Below, one piece after another: positions 51,357 through 60,797 of a stretch of DNA of 64,000 nucleotides; position 1 is the stretch's first letter, and each line of letters opens with the position of its first letter. A program made the translations under genes and the position numbers. The notes below the pieces were generated by a model. That model saw only the letters and a list, made by a program, of their open reading frames with translations, did not search any database and was not told where the DNA came from. The stretch is from positions 682,001 to 746,000 of the forward strand of contig NZ_JBLWFI010000001.1 of NCBI RefSeq assembly GCF_048898065.1, written 5' to 3'. The DNA is from Tepidibacillus_B infernus. GTDB lineage: Bacteria; Bacillota; Bacilli; Tepidibacillales; Tepidibacillaceae.

Positions 51357-52148
51357 ATGAAACAAAGGATTTTGACAGGATTAATCGGTGGAATTGGTTT
51401 TATCTATTTAGTATGGTTGGGGGAGCTTCCCTATACAATTTTAGTAATATTATTAGCATTGATAGGGTATTATGAATTTTTAAGAATGAATCAAACACCA
51501 GTATTTTCATGGCAAGGACTTATCGGACTCAATACCGTTCTATTTATCATCCTAACTCAAAATTCGCTTTTAGCTGGTATAGATCGACAACAATTAATGT
51601 CACTTTTACTTGTTTCTTTGTTTTTGTATCTTGCTTTAATTGTGATAAAGAAAAATGAAATCAATTTTGATCAGGTTTCTTATCACTTGTTTGGTGCAAT
51701 GTATATTGGCTTTGGTTTTTCCTATATGTTAGAAACAAGATTGATGGAACATGGATTCCAATTTAGTCTTCTTGTTTTTTTGGCTACTTTTGCTTCTGAT
51801 TCAGGGGCTTATTTTACTGGAAAATATTTAGGCAAAACTAAACTATGGCCTGAAATTAGTCCCAAGAAAACCATTGAAGGATCTATTGGAGGCATTGTCT
51901 TTGCAATTATTGTAAGTTTACTTTTAAATGCAATGTTTCAAATTACAGAGCATTTTATGCTAATGATTTGGGCAGGCATTCTTATTGCAATAACTGGACA
52001 ATTTGGGGATTTAATCGAATCCGCATTAAAAAGGTCAAAAGGAGTAAAAGATTCTGGATCACTTTTACCTGGACATGGTGGAGTTCTAGATCGATTTGAT
52101 AGTTTAATCTTTGTCTTTCCCATTTTGCACTTATTACATATACTTTAG
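51357..52148 (+). CDS. cdsA: Phosphatidate cytidylyltransferase
   Basis: A 263-aa polytopic membrane enzyme that makes CDP-diacylglycerol from phosphatidate and CTP. The C-terminal CDS signature is intact (KRSKGVKDSGSLLPGHGGVL followed by DRFDS), preceded by ASDSGAYFTGKYLGKTKLWP. It has about eight helices. ATG 51357 follows AAAGGGTGGG, so the GTG at 51348 within that site is rejected. 12 nt after uppS. Confidence 0.96.
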   Translation: MKQRILTGLIGGIGFIYLVWLGELPYTILVILLALIGYYEFLRMNQTPVFSWQGLIGLNTVLFIILTQNSLLAGIDRQQLMSLLLVSLFLYLALIVIKKNEINFDQVSYHLFGAMYIGFGFSYMLETRLMEHGFQFSLLVFLATFASDSGAYFTGKYLGKTKLWPEISPKKTIEGSIGGIVFAIIVSLLLNAMFQITEHFMLMIWAGILIAITGQFGDLIESALKRSKGVKDSGSLLPGHGGVLDRFDSLIFVFPILHLLHIL

Positions 52149-52165
52149 ATCATGGGGGTAAAGTG

Positions 52166-53323
52166 ATGAAATACTTAGCAATACTAGGATCAACCGGCTC
52201 TATTGGTACACAAGCGTTAGAAGTCGTTCAGGCTCATCAAGACAAGTTTCGTGTTATTGGTTTATCAGCAGGATCGAATTTAACAGTCTTAAAAAAACAG
52301 ATTGCAACCTTTTCTCCAAAAATCGTTTCTGTTCGTTCAAAAGATTTAGCAGAAAAACTTCGAACTGAAGTACGAAGCGATGTAAAAATCGTTTATGGGG
52401 AGGAAGGGCTTATTGAAGTTGCCACTCAGGATGATGTTGATTTTGTGATAACTGCATTAGTAGGAAGTATTGGCTTAAAACCAACAATAAAGGCAATTGA
52501 AGCAAATAAACAGATTGGTTTAGCAAACAAAGAAACCCTTGTATCTGGTGGACATTTAGTCATGGAACTAGCGAAACAATATGACGTTCCGATTATTCCT
52601 ATAGATAGTGAACATTCTGCTATTTACCAAAGCCTAAATGGTGAAAAAAATACTCAAGTTAATCGAATTATCTTAACAGCATCTGGAGGCCCTTTTAGAA
52701 ATAAATCTAGAGAAGATTTGAAAAACGTTACGATTGCAGATGCTTTAAAACATCCAAACTGGACAATGGGAGCAAAAATAACGATTGACTCAGCAACAAT
52801 GATGAATAAAGGATTAGAGGTTATAGAGGCACATTGGTTATTTCAAATGCCTTATGAAAAAATTGATGTCATGATTCACCCTGAAAGCATCATACATTCT
52901 ATGGTAGAATATATTGATAGAGCAATTATTGCTCAATTAGGAACTCCTGATATGAAGGTTCCTATTCAATATGCGATCTCTTATCCGGATCGTTTAAATC
53001 TAAATATTGATGCGCTTGATTTAACTCAGATTGGGGCATTGCACTTCTTTAAACCGGATTTAGAGAGGTTCCCTAGTCTGAAAATGGCATACCAAACAGG
53101 AAAAGAAGGAGGAACGATGCCTACAGTACTAAACGCTGCTAACGAAGTAGTAGTGGGCGCTTTTTTACAAGGTAAAGTTCCGTTTATGGAAATAGAAAGT
53201 ATAATTGATGCTATTTTAGGACAGCATCAAAAGGTAAAGCATCCTTCAATTGAAGAGATCATGGAAGCTGATCGTTGGGCAAGGGTAGCAACGTCTACAC
53301 TTATCAAAAGTAAAGGTTGGTGA
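52166..53323 (+). CDS. dxr: 1-deoxy-D-xylulose 5-phosphate reductoisomerase
   Basis: A 385-aa NADPH-dependent enzyme for the first committed step of the MEP isoprenoid pathway. NADPH-binding LGSTGSIGTQALEVV, LANKETLVSGGHLV, the metal/substrate loop IPIDSEHSAIYQSLNG, LTASGGPF and WTMGAKITIDSATMMNKGLE are present. ATG 52166 is preferred over GTG 52163. It shares the pathway with ispG downstream and feeds UppS. It overlaps the possible early start of rseP. Confidence 0.97.
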   Translation: MKYLAILGSTGSIGTQALEVVQAHQDKFRVIGLSAGSNLTVLKKQIATFSPKIVSVRSKDLAEKLRTEVRSDVKIVYGEEGLIEVATQDDVDFVITALVGSIGLKPTIKAIEANKQIGLANKETLVSGGHLVMELAKQYDVPIIPIDSEHSAIYQSLNGEKNTQVNRIILTASGGPFRNKSREDLKNVTIADALKHPNWTMGAKITIDSATMMNKGLEVIEAHWLFQMPYEKIDVMIHPESIIHSMVEYIDRAIIAQLGTPDMKVPIQYAISYPDRLNLNIDALDLTQIGALHFFKPDLERFPSLKMAYQTGKEGGTMPTVLNAANEVVVGAFLQGKVPFMEIESIIDAILGQHQKVKHPSIEEIMEADRWARVATSTLIKSKGW

Positions 53324-53328
53324 TCAGA

Positions 53329-54579
53329 TTGAATATTGTTTTAATTCTTGAGATTGTTCTTGTTTTCGCAGCACTAATGTTTTTTCATGAATTAGGGCAT
53401 TTCCTTTTTGCTAAAAAAGCAGGAATCTTCGTCAGGGAATTTTCATTAGGACTTGGGCCCAAACTATTTTCTTTTAAAAAAAGAGAGACCCAATACTCCC
53501 TTAGGATTCTTCCTTTTGGTGCATATGTTCGAATGGCTGGAGAGGACCCTGAGGTTGTAGAGATAAAAGATGGTCAAACTTTAGCCCTTAAGCTTGATTC
53601 TAAAGGAAAAGTGACAGATATTTATTTTGATGAAAAAGATTTTAGTAAAGGAATTATAATAAGAGTCAAGAGTGCAGATCTTGAACGTGAATTAACCATT
53701 AAGGGATATGACCAAGACGAACATTTAGTCAATTATTCTCTTTCACGAGAAACAGTTATGCATTATGAAAAACAAAGTGTGCAAATTGCACCATGGGATC
53801 GACAATTTGGTTCTAAATCGATCTTAGATCGTTTTGCAACCATTTTAGCTGGACCTGTATTTAATATTATTTTAACGATTGTGTTATTTTTTGTTGTTGC
53901 GATGATGGTTGGAGTACCCTCTGAGCAAGTTAGTTTTGGAAAAGTAAACCCTGGATCACCTGCAGATAAGGCAGGGATTCAGCAAGGGGATATTGTCTTG
54001 TCGGTCGATAATACGCCTATTAAGAAAGATACGGAACTAATAGAAAAGATTCAAAAATCCCCTGGAAAAGAACTCATTTTAAAAATTGAAAGAAATGGGA
54101 CAACAAAGGAGATTACAGTCATACCAGAGGAGAAGTCGGGAAAAGGGTTAATTGGGGTAGAGGTTGGACACCTTCGTGAGGAGGCAACAATTCCCAAGGC
54201 AGCATCTTCCGCAGTAACAAATACGGCTAAAATGACAGCACTTATTTTGGATAGCTTTAGATTACTTTTCTCGGGTAATGTTGGTATGAATGATTTAGCT
54301 GGACCTGTAGGAATTATGAAAATTACAAGTGATGCTGCGAAACAAGGTATGGCTACATTGATTAACTGGGCAGGGATGTTAAGCCTATATCTTGGAATAT
54401 TCAATTTATTACCGATACCTGCTTTAGATGGAAGTCGTTTATTATTTCTTACCATTGAGGGTGTACGTGGCAAGCCGATTGATCCCCAAAAAGAGAGTAT
54501 GGTACACCTTGTTGGATTTGCTTTATTGATGCTTTTAATGATCATTGTTACCGTGAATGATGTATCTAAAATATTTTAA
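53329..54579 (+). CDS. rseP: Site-2 intramembrane zinc protease RseP/RasP
   Basis: A 416-aa membrane protease of the S2P family that cuts anti-sigma factors and remnant signal peptides. Active site HELGH (His20, Glu21, His24) in the first helix, a PDZ domain (KVNPGSPADKAGIQQGDIVL), and the third-helix motif NLLPIPALDG. I use TTG 53329, supported by the GGTTGGTGAT upstream; an earlier TTG at 53317 overlaps dxr. An insert around residues 65-140 precedes the PDZ, as in bacilli. Confidence 0.94.
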   Translation: MNIVLILEIVLVFAALMFFHELGHFLFAKKAGIFVREFSLGLGPKLFSFKKRETQYSLRILPFGAYVRMAGEDPEVVEIKDGQTLALKLDSKGKVTDIYFDEKDFSKGIIIRVKSADLERELTIKGYDQDEHLVNYSLSRETVMHYEKQSVQIAPWDRQFGSKSILDRFATILAGPVFNIILTIVLFFVVAMMVGVPSEQVSFGKVNPGSPADKAGIQQGDIVLSVDNTPIKKDTELIEKIQKSPGKELILKIERNGTTKEITVIPEEKSGKGLIGVEVGHLREEATIPKAASSAVTNTAKMTALILDSFRLLFSGNVGMNDLAGPVGIMKITSDAAKQGMATLINWAGMLSLYLGIFNLLPIPALDGSRLLFLTIEGVRGKPIDPQKESMVHLVGFALLMLLMIIVTVNDVSKIF

Positions 54580-54605
54580 ATTTTGTTCTTTAGGTGGTGC
54601 TAACA

Positions 54606-55667
54606 TTGTATAGGCGTGAGGAGACAAGACCGGTTTATGTGGGAAATGTACAAATAGGTGGTCAAAGTGATGTAGTCATCCAATCGATGGCAACAACAGA
54701 TACGAGAGATATTGATGCCACAGTATCTGAAATAGAAAGACTAGCAGAAGTAGGTTGTCAAATTGTTCGGCTTGCTGTAATCAATGAGGATGCGGCTAAA
54801 GCGATTGAACAAATCAAAAAGCGTTCACCACTTCCATTAGTTGCGGATATCCATTTTGATTATAAGTTGGCATTAATTGCCTTAGAAAGTGGTATTGATA
54901 AAATACGTATCAATCCAGGAAACATTGGTTCAATTGAAAAAGTTCAGAAGGTAGTAGAAGCTTGTCGAGCAAGAAATGTACCTATTCGAATTGGTGTAAA
55001 TTCTGGCTCGATTGAAAAAGAGATATTAAATAAATATGGTCATCCAACTGCAGAGGGATTGGTCGAATCAGCCTTAAAGCATGTAGAAATCTTAGAACAA
55101 TTAGACTTTTATGACATGGTCATTTCTTTAAAAGCATCTAACGTTCCGATGATGATTAAAGCTTATCATCTCATGGCAGAAAAAAGAAATTATCCCTTAC
55201 ATGTTGGTGTAACTGAAGCAGGAACTATTTTTTCCGGAAGTATTAAATCAGCAGTGGGTATTGGCTCTGTTCTTTCAAGTGGAATTGGTGACACTATTCG
55301 CGTCTCTTTAACAGGAGAACCGACAGAAGAAATCAAGGTAGCTAAAGAAATGTTGAAGAGTTTGGAGATTAGAACAAATGAACCAGAAATCATTTCTTGT
55401 CCAACCTGTGGTAGAGTGCAAATCGACTTAATCAGTTTAGCTAATAAAGTAGAAGATGCGATCCAGAAAATTGGCCAGCCCTTAAAAGTAGCAGTAATGG
55501 GATGTGCAGTTAATGGCCCAGGTGAAGCAAGAGAAGCTGATGTTGGTGTAGCAGGAGGACATGGTGAAGGCCTGATCTTTAGAAATGGTGAAATTGTAAG
55601 AAAAGTAAAAGAAGAAGAGCTTTTTGAGGAATTGATGAAAGAAATTGAAGATATCACAAAGAAATGA
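54606..55667 (+). CDS. ispG: 4-hydroxy-3-methylbut-2-enyl diphosphate synthase IspG
   Basis: A 353-aa [4Fe-4S] enzyme for the penultimate MEP step; it takes electrons from ferredoxin or flavodoxin. N-terminal VQIGGQSDVVIQSMATTDTR, DIHFDYKLAL, and cluster ligands in CPTCGRVQ (about 265 and 268) and GCAVNGPGEA (about 299). TTG 54606 after AGGTGGTG is preferred to GTG 54594. B. subtilis keeps ispG elsewhere and has proS at this position; the arrangement here is clostridium-like. A terminator follows. Confidence 0.95.
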   Translation: MYRREETRPVYVGNVQIGGQSDVVIQSMATTDTRDIDATVSEIERLAEVGCQIVRLAVINEDAAKAIEQIKKRSPLPLVADIHFDYKLALIALESGIDKIRINPGNIGSIEKVQKVVEACRARNVPIRIGVNSGSIEKEILNKYGHPTAEGLVESALKHVEILEQLDFYDMVISLKASNVPMMIKAYHLMAEKRNYPLHVGVTEAGTIFSGSIKSAVGIGSVLSSGIGDTIRVSLTGEPTEEIKVAKEMLKSLEIRTNEPEIISCPTCGRVQIDLISLANKVEDAIQKIGQPLKVAVMGCAVNGPGEAREADVGVAGGHGEGLIFRNGEIVRKVKEEELFEELMKEIEDITKK

Positions 55668-55685
55668 TAAAATGAAAGGAAAAAT

Positions 55686-55717
55686 GGTACAATCTTTAGG
55701 TTGTACCTTTTCTCTTT
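55686..55717 (+). terminator. Intrinsic terminator of the uppS-ispG group
   Basis: A 7-bp stem GGTACAA (55686-55692) with TTGTACC (55701-55707) followed by T-rich sequence. Confidence 0.75.
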
Positions 55718-55739
55718 TACCGCACTATTTTAATGAGAT

Positions 55740-55791
55740 CCCACAAAAGTAATCGGATTTATACTTCAAAGGAAGTCGCTACTTTTGTGGG
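55740..55791 (-). repeat. Dispersed hairpin repeat, copy B
   Basis: Perfect 11-bp stem (55740-55750 with 55781-55791), identical in both arms to copy A at 3648-3698. Read on the minus strand the 30-nt loop shares TTGAAG/TCGAAG-x-ATA and the terminal TCCGATT with copy A. The loop also folds internally (ACTTC with GAAGT). It ends 31 nt before the polC start. Confidence 0.75.
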
Positions 55792-55822
55792 CAATCTAAA
55801 ACGCTAGATAAAAGGTGATAAG

Positions 55823-58800
55823 ATGGGAAAACTAGCAGAAAAATTAGATCATTTTACTATTTTATTAAATCATGCCAATATTCCTTTGGAAATTAGGGAA
55901 AATTATTTCAATGGGACAAAAATAGAAAAAGTAGAATTAAGTCGTAAAAATAAAGAATGGACTTTTTATCTTCAATTTCCGAGTTTGGTACCTTTTCAAA
56001 TATTTGAACAAGTAACACAGCAAATCATTCAAAGTTTTCAACATATTGCTAAAATTCATTTCGTTGTTAGGTTTTCTACCGTTTCGTACATAGAGATACT
56101 CTCAGAGTATTGGCCGAAGATTATTAAACCTCTTAATGCTTTACCAAGTATTTATAATCTATTAAAAGAAGCAGAGTGGAAACTAGAAAATCAACAACTT
56201 CTAATCTTTATTCCAAATATGATGACACAAGAAATGTTTCAGCGAAAACATATTGATCTTAAAATTGCGGAATCGTTAGCGGAATGGATCGAAGAACCGA
56301 TTAAAGTTGTATTTTTCCCTGCTGAAACAGATCAGAAGCTATTAAAATTTAGAGAGGATCTTAAACTAGAAGATTTCAACTATGCAAAAGAGGCACTATT
56401 ACAAATCCCTGAGGCGGATGATGAAGAAGAATCAAAGATCAATGTTAATCGAACGATAAAATACGGATATGAGATTAAAGAACTACCAGTACCATTGAAA
56501 CAGGTCATAGAGGAGGATAAAAATGTCATTATACAAGGGAGCGTATTTTCAGTAGAATTTAAAGAATTAAAGAGTGGACGTCATCTTTTGACCTTTAATC
56601 TAACAGATTTTACTGATTCGATAGAGGTCAAAGTATTTATAAAGGATGCGAAAGAGGATCTTCCTGTATTAAAAACAATCAAAGAAGGCCAATGGTTAAA
56701 GGTAAAAGGTCATGTCCAATTTGACACCTTTTCAAAAGAATTGGTAATGATAGCCAATGATATTAACCAAATTGAGAACAAAGGCAGAGAAGATCTAGCA
56801 GAAGAAAAAAGAATAGAATTGCATGTACATTCTACAATGAGTGCGATGGATGGAGTTGCCTCTATAAAAAAAATAGTAGAACAAGCGGCAAAGTTTGGTC
56901 ATAAAGCGATAGCGATTACTGATCACGCAGTGGTTCAAGCTTTTCCTGAAGCCTATGAAGCTGGACAAAAATATGGGGTAAAAATTGTATATGGGGTAGA
57001 AGCAAATGTGATTGATGATGGTGTACCTATTGTACACCATGAAGAATCTAGAAATTTGCTAGAGGACACCTATGTTGTTTTTGACACAGAAACAACAGGT
57101 TTATCTGCCGTTTATAATACGATCATTGAGATAGGGGCAGTAAAGGTTAAAAACGGAAAAGTAATAGATCAATTTAAAATGTTTGTGGATCCACAAGAAC
57201 CAATCTCTAGGAAAATCACTGAGATAACTGGGATCACAGATGAAATGGTAAAAGGTGCTCCTTTACTTGAAGAGGCTTTGCCCAAATTTAAGGAATTTAT
57301 CGGTAATGCTGTATTAGCAGCACATAATGCCCGTTTTGATATGGGATTTTTGAATATGGGGTTAAAACGAATTGGGTTAGAATCATTATTGAATCCTGTC
57401 ATTGATACAGTGGAATTAGCAAGGTTTTTATATCCAAAAATGAAAAATTATAAGTTGAATACGTTATGTGATGCTTTCAATATTGAATTGAATAATCATC
57501 ATAGGGCATATCACGACGCAGAAGCAACAGGATATTTACTTTGGAAAATGCTTCTTGATTTACAAGAAAGAGAGATTACAAATTTAAACGAAATTAATCA
57601 ACATGTAGGTAAAGGCGATTACCACCGACTACGTCCATTTCACGTAACTATTTTGGTTAAGAACGAAATTGGGTTAAAAAATCTCTATAAATTGATTTCA
57701 AAATCACATATCGAATATTTTTATCGGAATCCAAGATTACCTCGAAGTGAATTATTAAAGCATCGAGAAGGACTTTTGTTTGGTACCGCTTGTGCGCAAG
57801 GTGAATTATTTGAAGCAATGCTTAGCAAAACTCCAGAAGTAGTAGAAGAAATTGCTAAGTTTTACGACTACTTAGAAATCCAACCGATTTCCCATTATCG
57901 TCATTTGATCAAAAATGGGATTTTACAAAATGATCAAGATATTAAAAATATTCATCAACGAATTATTGAAATGGGTGAAAAATTAAATATACCTGTAGTA
58001 GCGACAGGAGATGTTCATCATGTACATCCCGAAGATGAAATTTATCGTAAAATTCTTGTCTTAAATCACAGTAGTGGTTTTAGATATCATCATGTGGATG
58101 ATTTGCATTCTGCTCATTTTCGTACGACAGACGAGATGCTTGCTGAATTTGACTATTTAGAACCTCATATTGCGAAGAAAATTATTGTGGATAATCCTAA
58201 GAAAGTAATTGAAGATGTCGTCGAATTAAAGCCTTTCCCAGATGATCTTTTTACTCCTGTAATTGAAGGAGCGGAAGATGAGATTCGGAACATGAGTTAT
58301 GAGACAGCTAAACATATTTATGGAGATCCTTTGCCTGAATTAGTGGAGAAAAGATTAGAGAAAGAATTAAATAGTATTATCAATCATGGATTTTCCGTAA
58401 TCTATTTGATTGCACATAAACTTGTAAATAAATCCCTAGAGGATGGTTATTTAGTAGGTTCTAGGGGGTCTGTAGGTTCATCATTTGTTGCGACGATGAC
58501 AAGAATAACTGAAGTAAATCCCTTACCCCCCCATTATGTATGTTCTAATTGTAAACATAGTGAATTCATTTTGGATGGAAGTGTTGGCTCAGGTTTTGAT
58601 TTGCCTGATAAAAATTGTCCACATTGCCAAACAAAAATGAAAAAAGATGGACATGACATCCCTTTTGAAACCTTTATGGGCTTTAAAGGAGATAAGGTTC
58701 CTGATATCGATTTAAATTTTTCAGGTGACTACCAGCCAAGGGTCCATAAATATACAGAAGAGTTATTTGGTTCTGAATATGTTTATCGTGCTGGGACAAT

Positions 58801-60127
58801 TTCAACTGTGGCTGAGAAAACGGCCTATGGTTTTGTAAGAAAATATGTGGATGAACAAGGGTGGAATAAACGAAATGCCGAAATTAATCGTTTGGTAACA
58901 GGCTGTACGGGCATTAAACGAACTACTGGACAGCATCCTGGTGGATTAATGGTTATTCCTCAATATAAGGATGTATATGATTTCACACCTATTCAAAGGC
59001 CTGCTGATGACTCAACGTCCGATACGATTACCACTCACTTTGATTATCATGCCATTAGTGGTCGTTTGTTAAAATTGGACCTGCTTGGGCACGATGATCC
59101 TACAGTGATTAGAATGCTACAAGATTTTACAGGAATTGATCCTAAAACGATTCCTATCGATGACCCGAACGTATATGAGATTTTTAGAAGTACAGATACA
59201 TTAGGAGTCACACCTGAACAGATAGGAACCACTTTAGGCGCTTTAGGGATACCAGAGTTTGGGACTAAATTTGTTAGACAAATGCTTGAAGATACAAAAC
59301 CAACAACGTTTGCCGAATTGGTTCGTATCTCTGGTCTTTCACATGGTACTGACGTTTGGCTTAATAATGCTCAAGACCTAATTAGAGAGGGTAAAGCAGT
59401 TTTGGCAGAAGTGATATCTACTCGTGATGACATCATGGTATACCTTATTCAAAAGGGTTTGGAGCCATCCGTTGCATTTAAAATCATGGAAAAAGTGCGT
59501 AAAGGTAAAGGACTTCAGCCTGAAGATATTGAAGAAATGAAAAAAAATCAGGTGCCTGATTGGTATATTGATTCATGTCAAAAAATTAAGTATATGTTTC
59601 CAAAAGCTCATGCAGTTGCTTATGTTTTGATGGCGATTCGTATTGCTTATTTTAAAGTTTATTATCCTATTTATTATTATGCTACTTACTTTACAGTTCG
59701 AGCAGATGAATTTGATGTAAAACTAATGATGTCTGGTTCTAAATCGATAAGAGATAAAATTCAAGAGATCACCGAAAAAGGAATTCAAGCCTCACCAAAA
59801 GAAAAAGGACTACTTACCGTATTAGAATTGGCGCTAGAAATGATTGAACGAGGTTTTTATTTTAAAAACGTAGATTTATATCGGTCTGATGCTACGAAAT
59901 TCATCGTGGAAGAAGATGAAAAAGGTTTAATCCCTCCTTTTTCAGCGATACCTGGTATTGGAGTTAACGCGGCCCAAAATATTGTCCAAGCTAGAAACGA
60001 AGGAGAGTTCTTATCGATTGAAGATCTACAAAATCGAGCTAAATCCTCAAAGACGATTATTGAATTGTTAGATGAGCATGATTGTTTAAAAGGATTACCT
60101 AATACCAATCAACTATCCTTATTTTAA
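55823..60127 (+). CDS. polC: DNA polymerase III PolC-type, alpha subunit
   Basis: A 1434-aa replicative polymerase of Gram-positive bacteria. Order: N-terminal domains, OB fold (about 225-320), PHP domain starting ELHVHSTMSAMDG (about 332) split by a DEDDh 3'-5' exonuclease (VVFDTETTGL at 417, YHDAEATGYL), a zinc-finger pair (CSNC at about 906, CPHC), the polymerase active site (DKVPDIDLNFSGDYQPR, about 958), and C-terminal fingers and helix-hairpin-helix (FSAIPGIGVNAAQNIVQARN). It ends TNQLSLF with a clamp-binding Q-L-S-L-F. Metal ligands appear intact. Confidence 0.98.
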   Translation: MGKLAEKLDHFTILLNHANIPLEIRENYFNGTKIEKVELSRKNKEWTFYLQFPSLVPFQIFEQVTQQIIQSFQHIAKIHFVVRFSTVSYIEILSEYWPKIIKPLNALPSIYNLLKEAEWKLENQQLLIFIPNMMTQEMFQRKHIDLKIAESLAEWIEEPIKVVFFPAETDQKLLKFREDLKLEDFNYAKEALLQIPEADDEEESKINVNRTIKYGYEIKELPVPLKQVIEEDKNVIIQGSVFSVEFKELKSGRHLLTFNLTDFTDSIEVKVFIKDAKEDLPVLKTIKEGQWLKVKGHVQFDTFSKELVMIANDINQIENKGREDLAEEKRIELHVHSTMSAMDGVASIKKIVEQAAKFGHKAIAITDHAVVQAFPEAYEAGQKYGVKIVYGVEANVIDDGVPIVHHEESRNLLEDTYVVFDTETTGLSAVYNTIIEIGAVKVKNGKVIDQFKMFVDPQEPISRKITEITGITDEMVKGAPLLEEALPKFKEFIGNAVLAAHNARFDMGFLNMGLKRIGLESLLNPVIDTVELARFLYPKMKNYKLNTLCDAFNIELNNHHRAYHDAEATGYLLWKMLLDLQEREITNLNEINQHVGKGDYHRLRPFHVTILVKNEIGLKNLYKLISKSHIEYFYRNPRLPRSELLKHREGLLFGTACAQGELFEAMLSKTPEVVEEIAKFYDYLEIQPISHYRHLIKNGILQNDQDIKNIHQRIIEMGEKLNIPVVATGDVHHVHPEDEIYRKILVLNHSSGFRYHHVDDLHSAHFRTTDEMLAEFDYLEPHIAKKIIVDNPKKVIEDVVELKPFPDDLFTPVIEGAEDEIRNMSYETAKHIYGDPLPELVEKRLEKELNSIINHGFSVIYLIAHKLVNKSLEDGYLVGSRGSVGSSFVATMTRITEVNPLPPHYVCSNCKHSEFILDGSVGSGFDLPDKNCPHCQTKMKKDGHDIPFETFMGFKGDKVPDIDLNFSGDYQPRVHKYTEELFGSEYVYRAGTISTVAEKTAYGFVRKYVDEQGWNKRNAEINRLVTGCTGIKRTTGQHPGGLMVIPQYKDVYDFTPIQRPADDSTSDTITTHFDYHAISGRLLKLDLLGHDDPTVIRMLQDFTGIDPKTIPIDDPNVYEIFRSTDTLGVTPEQIGTTLGALGIPEFGTKFVRQMLEDTKPTTFAELVRISGLSHGTDVWLNNAQDLIREGKAVLAEVISTRDDIMVYLIQKGLEPSVAFKIMEKVRKGKGLQPEDIEEMKKNQVPDWYIDSCQKIKYMFPKAHAVAYVLMAIRIAYFKVYYPIYYYATYFTVRADEFDVKLMMSGSKSIRDKIQEITEKGIQASPKEKGLLTVLELALEMIERGFYFKNVDLYRSDATKFIVEEDEKGLIPPFSAIPGIGVNAAQNIVQARNEGEFLSIEDLQNRAKSSKTIIELLDEHDCLKGLPNTNQLSLF

Positions 60128-60178
60128 TACATCTTATTTAAGTGGATTTTTATGATGCATAATGACGAAAAAACTTAT

Positions 60179-60208
60179 TTGATAAGGAAAGATGTGTTAT
60201 GATATAAT
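60179..60208 (+). promoter_or_regulatory. SigA promoter of the rimP-nusA-infB operon
   Basis: TTGATA (60179-60184) and consensus TATAAT (60203-60208) with 18-nt spacing, 106 nt before rimP. Confidence 0.75.
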
Positions 60209-60241
60209 CTTTTTGGTAATACTGTGTATAGAAACGTTCTT

Positions 60242-60265
60242 AAAGAGTGGGGAAACCCACTCTTT
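60242..60265 (+). promoter_or_regulatory. Leader hairpin before rimP
   Basis: A perfect 10-bp stem AAAGAGTGGG/CCCACTCTTT closed by a GAAA tetraloop, inside the leader and without a T tract. Comparable hairpins before rimP recur in other bacteria as I recall; the role is unproven. Confidence 0.6.
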
Positions 60266-60313
60266 AGATTTATGTACATGGATCTTCGAAAAGAGTAAAA
60301 GAGAGGGAATGAT

Positions 60314-60775
60314 ATGAGTTTAAATGTTACTCAAATAGTTGAAAAAATGGTATTGCCGATATTAGAAAAAGAACACTTAGAATTAGTGGACATAGAGTAC
60401 AAAAAAGAGGGGAGTAATTGGTTTTTAAGAGTTTTTATTGATAAAGAAGATGGGGGAGTTGATATCGAAGATTGTGGAAGGGTAAGCGAAGCATTAAGTG
60501 CTGAGTTAGATAAAAAGGATCCTATTCCAAATTCATACTTTCTTGAAGTTTCATCACCAGGTGCTGAGAGACCATTAAAAAAAGAAAAAGATTTCTTAAA
60601 ATCAATTGGTAAACAGGTACATATTACAACTTATGAGCCTATTTCAAATCAGAAAGTATTTGAAGGGAAATTGATTCATTTTGATACAAAGATACTTGTC
60701 ATTGAAGAACCTAAAAAACAAGTTGAAATCCCATATGAAAAAGTTGCTAGTGCTAGATTAGCATTGTTTTTTTAA
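60314..60775 (+). CDS. rimP: Ribosome maturation factor RimP
   Basis: A 153-aa factor for 30S assembly. LVDIEYKKEGSNWFLRVFID, then VDIEDCGRVSEALSAELD and the nearly invariant YFLEVSSPGAERPLK are visible; an SH3-like C-terminal domain follows. GAGAGGGAATG contains the ribosome site. First gene of the rimP-nusA-ylxR-ylxQ-infB operon. Confidence 0.96.
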   Translation: MSLNVTQIVEKMVLPILEKEHLELVDIEYKKEGSNWFLRVFIDKEDGGVDIEDCGRVSEALSAELDKKDPIPNSYFLEVSSPGAERPLKKEKDFLKSIGKQVHITTYEPISNQKVFEGKLIHFDTKILVIEEPKKQVEIPYEKVASARLALFF

Positions 60776-60797
60776 AAAAAGAAAGGAGGAGAAACTT

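Noticed and set aside
54051..54545. 164-aa leftward open frame opposite rseP
   Set aside because: It lies wholly inside rseP, whose PDZ and NLLPIPALDG motifs are intact on the other strand; serine/proline-rich composition marks it as a shadow.
55190..55657. 155-aa leftward open frame opposite ispG
   Set aside because: Shadow of the ispG 3' half with no start signal.
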